Source: Daphnia pulex (taxonomy: Eukaryota > Arthropoda > Branchiopoda > Diplostraca > Daphniidae). Taken from it: a stretch of 64,000 nucleotides of DNA. Every line of letters starts with the position of its first letter. Within the stretch, counting starts at the first letter, position 1. A program made the translations under genes and the position numbers. Under the pieces are notes generated by a model. That model ran no database searches. It saw only the letters and a program-made list of their open reading frames with translations, and was not told the DNA's origin. Below are positions 57,208 to 64,000 of the stretch, piece by piece. Location of the stretch: positions 5,523,001 to 5,587,000 of the forward strand of contig NC_060022.1 in the NCBI RefSeq assembly GCF_021134715.1, in the 5' to 3' direction.

Positions 57208-59577
57208 TTTTAACGTGGAAGCTGAAAGGTAGAGGAATAGCAGACGGGAAAGGTGCGTTCATAAAACTTGGTAACCAAGTTGTTGTTGCCAGTTTGACAT
57301 ATGAAACTCGCGAAAATGTGAAAAGAAATTGTTTCGATTTTAAAATGTTCAATATAAGTTGTCAACAATCTGGCCAACACAAAAATTACAGTGTCAACCC
57401 AAACGCTTTACTCAGCAGTCGTGCTTTTACGACCCTAACTTTATTTTGCAAGAAATTACTTTCTGAGGAACTTTTACAATTGAACGATAGATGGCGTCTA
57501 AAGCTTTATTTCAAACAATTTTCAAATTTCAAACTGATTCCGCTTTGGAAGGGATCGTGAATTCGTGAGTGACTTGGGTCTAGATCTCGATAGTACAATG
57601 ATAAAGGTTTATACATCAAGTGTTCCTTGTATTTCTTTTGAAAAAATAAACATCAGTCCTCTCATGATACAAAAAAGGATTATTCTGGGATGACGGGTTA
57701 TTTTTTTAATTGTCATGTGAAAATCGAGATTGACGTGACAAAAGAAGAGGCGAAAAGAGCAGTTTCGTGCCTCTTCAACCCGGCCCCCGAAAAAATGCGG
57801 ACGTGAAATCGTGATCCGGGAACGATTTCGTGAGGATAAATGCAGCGCGGATCAAAAATCAAATCAAAAGAGAGAAATACATGCACACAAGATAGACAGA
57901 AGAAAACAACATTTCAAATCGAGTTGATGCCTCTCAGAATATTAAATCAGGTGTACGGTCAATCATTGACAGGTTGGTATAAATAATAAAAGAAAAAAAA
58001 GGTGGATCAGGTGGATGCCTGGAATTGATGGAAGCGCACCCAACGTATATTTTTCCCCCCTTCCATCTGTTTGTTTGGGCAAAAGGAAAACCAATAGATC
58101 CATCCATATAAGGTGAGCGTATGCCAATCAAGAAGAGGGGGGGATATAGGCTAACGGGATAAGGACGAGCTAGACAAGATGCATGGAACCTTGTATAATA
58201 CATAGCCCTGCGGCTCTCCACGAAATGACATTGATTTACAGGCGGGATCGAAGAAGCGCACACAGCACCAAGTCTGGAGAGAAATGAAATCGAAAGAACG
58301 AAGAAGAAGAAGAAAAAAAATGGGGTTCTTCTTCTTATAAAATACACGAAACGATAGTATAGATGCTGCTGCGGCTATGGCATCCGTCAATTAAACACAG
58401 GATGAATTTCTTTATTCTTCTTTTTCCTCTCCCCAAATAGAAGAAGCCAGAGGACCCATAAGTTATCAATTAATGTCGACCTCTATATCGCTGGGATCTC
58501 TATGCACAGCAGACCACGGGCTTGTTAAATTATTCGATGACGCAGGCCATAAAACCCATCATTTTTTTACGGCTTCTGAAATTCGTTTGCATATCATATT
58601 TTCCCCGTCACTTTCTCTCTTTTTTGATTCTCCTGCGCAGGTGTGCACCCATTATAAACTTCTCCGATCTAAGACAATTTGTTCTCTCCCACCGAATCTG
58701 GACGGATATTCAAGAAATTCTATATTCTCTGCGATGATAATAAGTAAATTGATCAAAGGTTCTTCGTCTTGGCGATGGCGTCCCCACAATTGACAATTTC
58801 CGATTCGCTTCATCAGCTTTATATAAAAGATGAAAACGTGATAATGGGGAGGCAACTTGAGACGTCAAGTTGCCGGGGCTGACAAGATCACTTAAAAGAA
58901 TCTAAAAAAAGAAGAGGAGAGGGTCCAGCACCAGCAGCCACCGCACATCTCTCTCTATTTTATATGCACTAGAGAAAAAGTCAAATCTATTCCATTATAT
59001 CGTTTCGAAATCTCTCACACACTTTTGTGTGCCGTATATAGTCGAAGTGTGCCGAGCACTTGTCTCATTCTGTCAATCGGTCTTGTGTTTAAGCTGCTGC
59101 GTCGGATATTATTCAGTTGTAGACGAGAGAGAGAGAGAGTCATGTGTGTGTGTGTCGCCATCAATTCGATCATGAATTGAGTCAATAGATTCAAGTGCTG
59201 GTGCTCGGCCAAGTGAGAAAATCAGGAGGGTGTGCGTCGTCGCCTTCTTTTTGGCGCCTGTGTGATGCAACGGACCCAGTGTCAGTCAGGGGCGCCCGGC
59301 GGCTTTTGATCAATCGGCGCGCCACTCCCGAATCAAAAAGATGTCGCACCCACTGTCATAGTATATATATACCCCGGCGTGTCGATTGAAGAATAAGAAG
59401 ACGCCGCGTAACATATATAAAAGGAAAAGAGAAAAGAAGTAGCCCGAGTATAGTCGACACAGCCTACACACACAACACGTCGATTGTGCGTGCGCGATGT
59501 GGCGCGGCACGAGCGTGTTGGATCGACTGCTGGAAGGGGGACCGGGGTAGGTGATGGGGGTGTGTTTTCAGGGGGTA

Positions 59578-59591
59578 GGGGGGGGGGGGGG
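59578..59591 (+). repeat. G14 homopolymer
   Basis: An uninterrupted run of 14 G, preceded by several shorter G runs (59536-59577). Rare in an AT-rich genome, with potential to form a G-quadruplex. Confidence 0.8.
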
Positions 59592-61122
59592 TGCGGATGG
59601 ATTTATCCATCAAGTGATCAGCTGATGGATGTAGAGAGGAAATAGAATGAAGAACGAAGAAGAAGAAGAAAAAAGGGAACTATAGACCAGAGAAAAGGCC
59701 CTGGAGTGCAGCCGACGATGTGATTCAATCGCTCGATCCAATCCTCCTGAATATCCCAAATCCTCCCGCCCCCACCTCAGCTCGGGAGAGTAAAGACGAT
59801 AGAGAGAAGAGAGACGAGAGAGAAAAAAAAAATAAAAGGGAATAAAAGAAGAAGAAGAAGAAGCTGATGGAACGTGGCGATAGGCTATTGAATCCCTCCC
59901 TTTACCCAAGCTATAGCACTGCCTCAATCTAACGTATCGATTCATTATTTATTTCTTTTTTTCTTTTTGGCCTCCCCTTTCACTCTTTTATTCTCTATCT
60001 CTTTATTTGACTTGATTCGACAGCTATATATGTATGTATGTAGTATATAGGCGCAGCGTGATGTGATGCTGGTGGGGCCCTTCCCAGTTGTCTCTATTGA
60101 CACTCCCCTCGGTGGCGTCGCGGTTCAGTTCATTTTCACGATTCCGAAATCGATATCGAATCGCATCGTTTTTTTTCCCCTCCTCTCTCTTTTTTGCTTC
60201 CTCTCTTTAGACACGCCAAAAAGAGAAGGACATCCTTCCCTCTTCTTCTTTTTTCCAACCAACAACCCCCCCGTTTTGATGTAACATCAATACATTAAAG
60301 TCGGAAATGCTGTTGACGCGTGAGCTGGTGTCCGCGTTGACATACAGCTCGGGCAAGAGGCTCATAGATGCATATACACAGCAGGGCCGGCTACTGTTCA
60401 TACGATCCTCTTGTATATATGGACTCTATATAGGCTAGATGGGGCGCGCTTTTATTTTTATTTTCCCCCAGGATGGGCTATAAAATCAACAAGGAAATTG
60501 ATTGATTCATATAAAAGATCGGACGGACGGGACCCGTCGACCGAAAAACAAAAATAAAAATATAGTATAGTGAAAAACAAAGTTGGATGCAATAATCCAT
60601 CAAGTCTGGCAGCGCGCACGATGATGACTATACACTGATGCCTATCGCCCAGTTTGAACGCGGGGCGGCCTTCAGCTCGTGCCGCACGAGAAAGAAAAGG
60701 AAACCCTCCCGACCGACAACAGCACACACACACACGGATCATATAAAAGCCGCGATTGTAAAATCCATAAAGTCAACTGCTTTTTTCGCCCATCTATAGA
60801 GTTGCAATTAAAATCAAATTTCCCGCCGCCGCCCGTGTCTGAAGAAAAACATATCGAACGCGGGCGCGGAGAGAGAGAGACGCAATGAATTGATGTTGAC
60901 TCGACGGATGTTGTCGATGGAGCGGGCGCGTCTATCCTTTTGAAGGAATTCTATACCCACACAGCAGCCAGCCCAGCAAATATGGGAGAGAGAGAATATG
61001 AGAGTGCGCAGCTGGTCGAGATTCCGAGGGACTAAACAGGAGAGAGGACGGAGGAAAAGAGCAGATCTAGCAGCCCAGCAGCAGCACTTAGTCAGATGAC
61101 TTGACGCACACATGAATTCAAC

Positions 61123-61146
61123 AGAGAGAGAGAGAGAGAGAGAGAG
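61123..61146 (+). repeat. (AG)12 microsatellite
   Basis: A perfect dinucleotide run inside the purine-rich region. Confidence 0.9.
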
Positions 61147-62429
61147 TCGATGCCTATACACACGACAGTCAGAGTGAATAAATATATGCATTCACAATGT
61201 GTATAGTAGAAGTAGAGGGAGGACTCCGGACGCTAGTAGAACCACACACGGTTTCCTCCCGTGACTCCCATTTGCTCTGCTCCTATTTCTGACGAAATGG
61301 ACAAGCTGGGCCTGCGTTTTCCCTCTTCAAATGGAATCGTGAGAATAGGTTGTTCGATTTTTATATAAACAAGGCTCGGGTTAAATAAAAGACCGAACTC
61401 TGTAAACCCTCTTTAGAAAGGAAAGGAAAACTTTTTTTTACGGTGTCGACGAATGACTGAAACTTTTTCATCCCCTCAACACAATATCTCTTCCGTGAGT
61501 TATTTTTGTAACCAAAAGTAAAGGACTCGACATAAACGGACACACGTTGTCCCGTCTAGACTGCGTAACAGACGTAACATCAAATGAATGAAATTGAATT
61601 CCTTCCGACTTTTACAGTTTTGTTCGGATTTTTTTCAATTTCATAAGTCTGAAAGTGTCACTTTGAGATAATGAACTGTGTTCTTCTATAGTATGTCATG
61701 TTAGATATATAAACAAATTTTCCCTTTAGAATATACGTGATGAAATTACAGTGAGGTAATAGATTGCGTTTATGCCATCACACAACACTAGTAACCATAC
61801 GATAAAGTTCAATTATTTCTTTGTGTCATTATCGTTTTCGAGAAAGCTAGTGTGTGACGAAAGGCCTTGAAAGGAAACCTGAACACAACTATCGGATCTC
61901 TTATCGAAATGACGTCACACTACCTTATTGACTACCAAGGTCAAATAAGCTAGAGTCGTCACATAGCGAATAATATAAGAAAAACGACCTCAATATAAAT
62001 CATACATCCCACTCAATCGAGATGATTATCTTGGATCTATTACGCGCTTAAAGATATTTAAAGGGCTCACAATTTTTCATTTAATTCTGCGTCATTCTAC
62101 GGTTAGAAAAGTAAAGAATAATGTTCATTTCTAATAAATTTGAAAATATAACTCCCATTATTATTACCGAGATTAAACAGAAGTCGTTGAAAACGCCGTC
62201 ATTGAAACGGATTCCAAATAAGTATCATTTCCATTCAACTCTTGATGCGTTCCAAATGTCCGTTCTGACGTCATCCCTTATTTATAACCATTAACCAATT
62301 GCTACAAGGATCGAGTACCCTACAGCAATGAAATGCGCATCGAGTTAAGTATTTATTCGTCCGTCAGAATCTGCTATGCAACTTTGCCGTAAATTCGACC
62401 TAGACAAGGATCTAGACGGATATCGCCTT

Positions 62430-63167
62430 GTCATGTTATTACAATTGAAAAAAAGAAAAACAGATTACAACAAGGACTTGTAGGAGATTCCATTTGATTT
62501 CATCATTGTCATACTAAATATGGAGTTGTGGACTTGTAGATTTACACAGACCAATAGAATAATGAAGTCAAAGAGAAAATTGAACGATGCACCGGCTGAT
62601 GTAATCATCGGTAACCCGTAGAGGGGTGCGGCCTAGCCGGAGGGCAATATAGCGTGTGCGTCGGTTATTCGGTTATTCATTTATTGTTACACAACTATAT
62701 TCGCCGATTAAATTGCTTTCATATTGAAAATCAATCTTAATTACCATAAATGGTTTAATTTTATTTTAAAACCAGACTCTGCTCGATGAAGACCCATGTT
62801 TTTTCGTCTTGATAGTTCAACAGTGACGTTATACTGGAACCACATTATCAAGAGATATCACGATAGAAAGGTTTCTACATCATATCATTGATACAACAGT
62901 TGCCAGTCGGGATAGTAGAGTCATCCGTGAAATATTACACGAAATTCTAGAAAATTAAGAGGGAATGAAATTTTTCCTGCCTGATCTTGTTGCTCAACAA
63001 CATCTGTTTGTATCATATGAAACAGCTAAATATTATGATTCATTCAGACCTCAATCGAAGCGCAAAATTGCGTCGATTAAAGTTCATGAATAGAATCAGC
63101 GAAACAAAATCAACGATTAGGTAGATAAGGGGAAAAAAATGAAAAGTTGAAAAGATGCTGCAGCCGT
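62430..63167 (+). repeat. Diverged tandem repeat, copy A
   Basis: Shares ordered blocks with copy B: TGTCATGTTATTA, GGACTTGTAGGAGATTCC, AGATTTACACA, AATAGAATAATGAAG, GATGCACCGGCTGA, GAGGGGTG.GGCCTA, and near its end TCAATCGAAGCGCAAAATTG and AAAGTTCATGAAT. Identity is perhaps 75-80% by eye. No coding capacity. Confidence 0.75.
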
Positions 63168-63965
63168 GTCATGTTATTAATATTTAAAACTCCTTTTTTT
63201 TTTCAAAAAAAGAAAAGAGAAACAATTACATCAGGGACTTGTAGGAGATTCCCTTTGATTATATCATCGTCACTCCTAAATTTGGATTTATAGATTTACA
63301 CATAGCAATAGAATAATGAAGAAGAGAATATTGGACGATGCACCGGCTGAAGTGATCATCGATAACCCGAGAGGGGTGGGGCCTAACCGGTGGCTAATAT
63401 AGCATGTGCACCGGGTTATTCGATTACACATTCCCTGCTACGCAACAATTTTCACCGATTAAATTGCTTACCAATTGAAGATTTGAAATTTCTTATCAAT
63501 GAACATTTTGTTCGGTAGTTCCATGAATAATAAAATGTAATTTGTTTCTATTTGATGGTAATAATAACGATTGTTGATACCGTTCAGACTTCCCAATATA
63601 GCTGTCGGACGTAACCGGGTACTAGAGAATTTATTCCTTCCATTTTAATTTAATATTAGATATTTTCTTGTGATATATAAAATTTGAAACAGTAGTAGAA
63701 ATGGATTGTTTTCCTACTCGTATCAAATGATAAAATCACAAGTTAATCCAAGCCTAAATTGTTAAAAACAATTCTAGAAGATAAGGGGTGAACGACGTTG
63801 TTGCCAGCTGATGATACTACCAAACAATATAATGCTAAAAAATTCGATTAAATTTAAAATTATGTATCATTTGTACCTCAATCGAAGGGCAAAATTGCTT
63901 AAATTAAAGTTCATGAATGGAATTAGCGAAACAATATCAACACAAGTTGATTAAAGGTAAAAGTC
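63168..63965 (+). repeat. Diverged tandem repeat, copy B
   Basis: Second copy of the preceding unit, offset about 740-830 bases because of small insertions. It contains the same landmarks in the same order, ending with CCTCAATCGAAGGGCAAAATT and AAAGTTCATGAATGG at about 63877-63920. The duplication may continue past the window. Confidence 0.75.
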
Positions 63966-64000
63966 CATCATGTGTGGGACTATTCCAATATTTATTAACC

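Larger units (their letters stand above)
57208..62429. other. 5.2 kb gene-free, low-complexity region
   Basis: Right of eIF2-gamma I find no supported coding sequence on either strand. Between about 57.7 and 61.4 kb the DNA alternates purine- and pyrimidine-rich tracts (GAAGAAGAAG near 58302 and 59851, GAGAGAGA near 59128, TTCTTTTT near 59950). Small tandem TATATA elements recur (59363, 60023, 60413). From 61.5 kb it becomes AT-rich. It could be the 5' regulatory region of a gene beyond the window. Confidence 0.5.

Noticed and set aside
57294-57560. 88-codon plus-strand ORF upstream of eIF2-gamma
   Set aside because: No family resemblance, no splice support, AT-driven open frame.
59610-59945. 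111-codon minus-strand ORF in the desert
   Set aside because: Ser-rich translation of GAA/GA repeats.

Overview
This window is nuclear DNA of an arthropod, most likely a branchiopod crustacean of the Daphnia type. Seen directly: AT-rich DNA, short introns (roughly 50-120 bp, GT-AG), tightly packed genes on both strands, an RR-type cuticular protein, a GH18 chitinase and eukaryote-only machinery (UTP14, POLR3B, eIF2-gamma, PIGG, PSMG4). The crustacean/Daphnia assignment is inference from gene compactness and product similarity; no single base proves it.

Layout. 0-9.4 kb: a GH18 chitinase with a hydrophobic C-terminal tail (+), EBAG9/RCAS1 (-) head-to-head with adenosine deaminase (+), the complex III assembly chaperone UQCC1 (-), and a secreted C-type lectin (+). 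9.5-15.7 kb: a 6.2 kb inverted repeat with ~2.2 kb arms, lying between the 3' ends of the convergent lectin and esterase genes; it has no coding capacity, carries a cluster of ~16-bp motifs in each arm and a second, smaller foldback in its loop. 15.9-27.7 kb: a secreted alpha/beta-hydrolase esterase (-), UTP14 (-) head-to-head with a USP16/45-type deubiquitinase (+), and the GPI-anchor enzyme PIGG (-). 27.7-29.9 kb: a stratified non-coding interval with a tRNA-like Pol III promoter, a hAT-type MITE with an 8-bp target duplication, and a run of perfect short hairpins. 29.9-36.3 kb: a sine-oculis-binding-protein (SOBP) homologue (-) whose 5 kb first intron holds a 5'-truncated non-LTR retrotransposon with a 13-bp target duplication. 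37.7-44.1 kb: four mitochondrial genes in two head-to-head pairs: CLPP/CLYBL and RTN4IP1/QRSL1 (GatA). 44.3-49.7 kb: POLR3B (-) head-to-head with PSMG4 (+), the latter preceded by a small in-frame-joinable ORF. 53.7-57.2 kb: a cuticular protein with a clear TATA box (+) and eIF2-gamma (-). 57.2-64 kb: no gene seen; low-complexity purine/pyrimidine DNA, then a diverged ~0.75 kb tandem duplication at the end.

Functional picture. Most genes are single-copy housekeeping genes arranged in divergent pairs sharing 0.2-0.55 kb promoters. The accessory component is the large foldback locus, the stacked repeats at 28-29 kb, and the retroelement in SOBP. Splice models below were derived by hand from GT/AG signals and frame continuity; where boundaries were worked out exactly they are listed.
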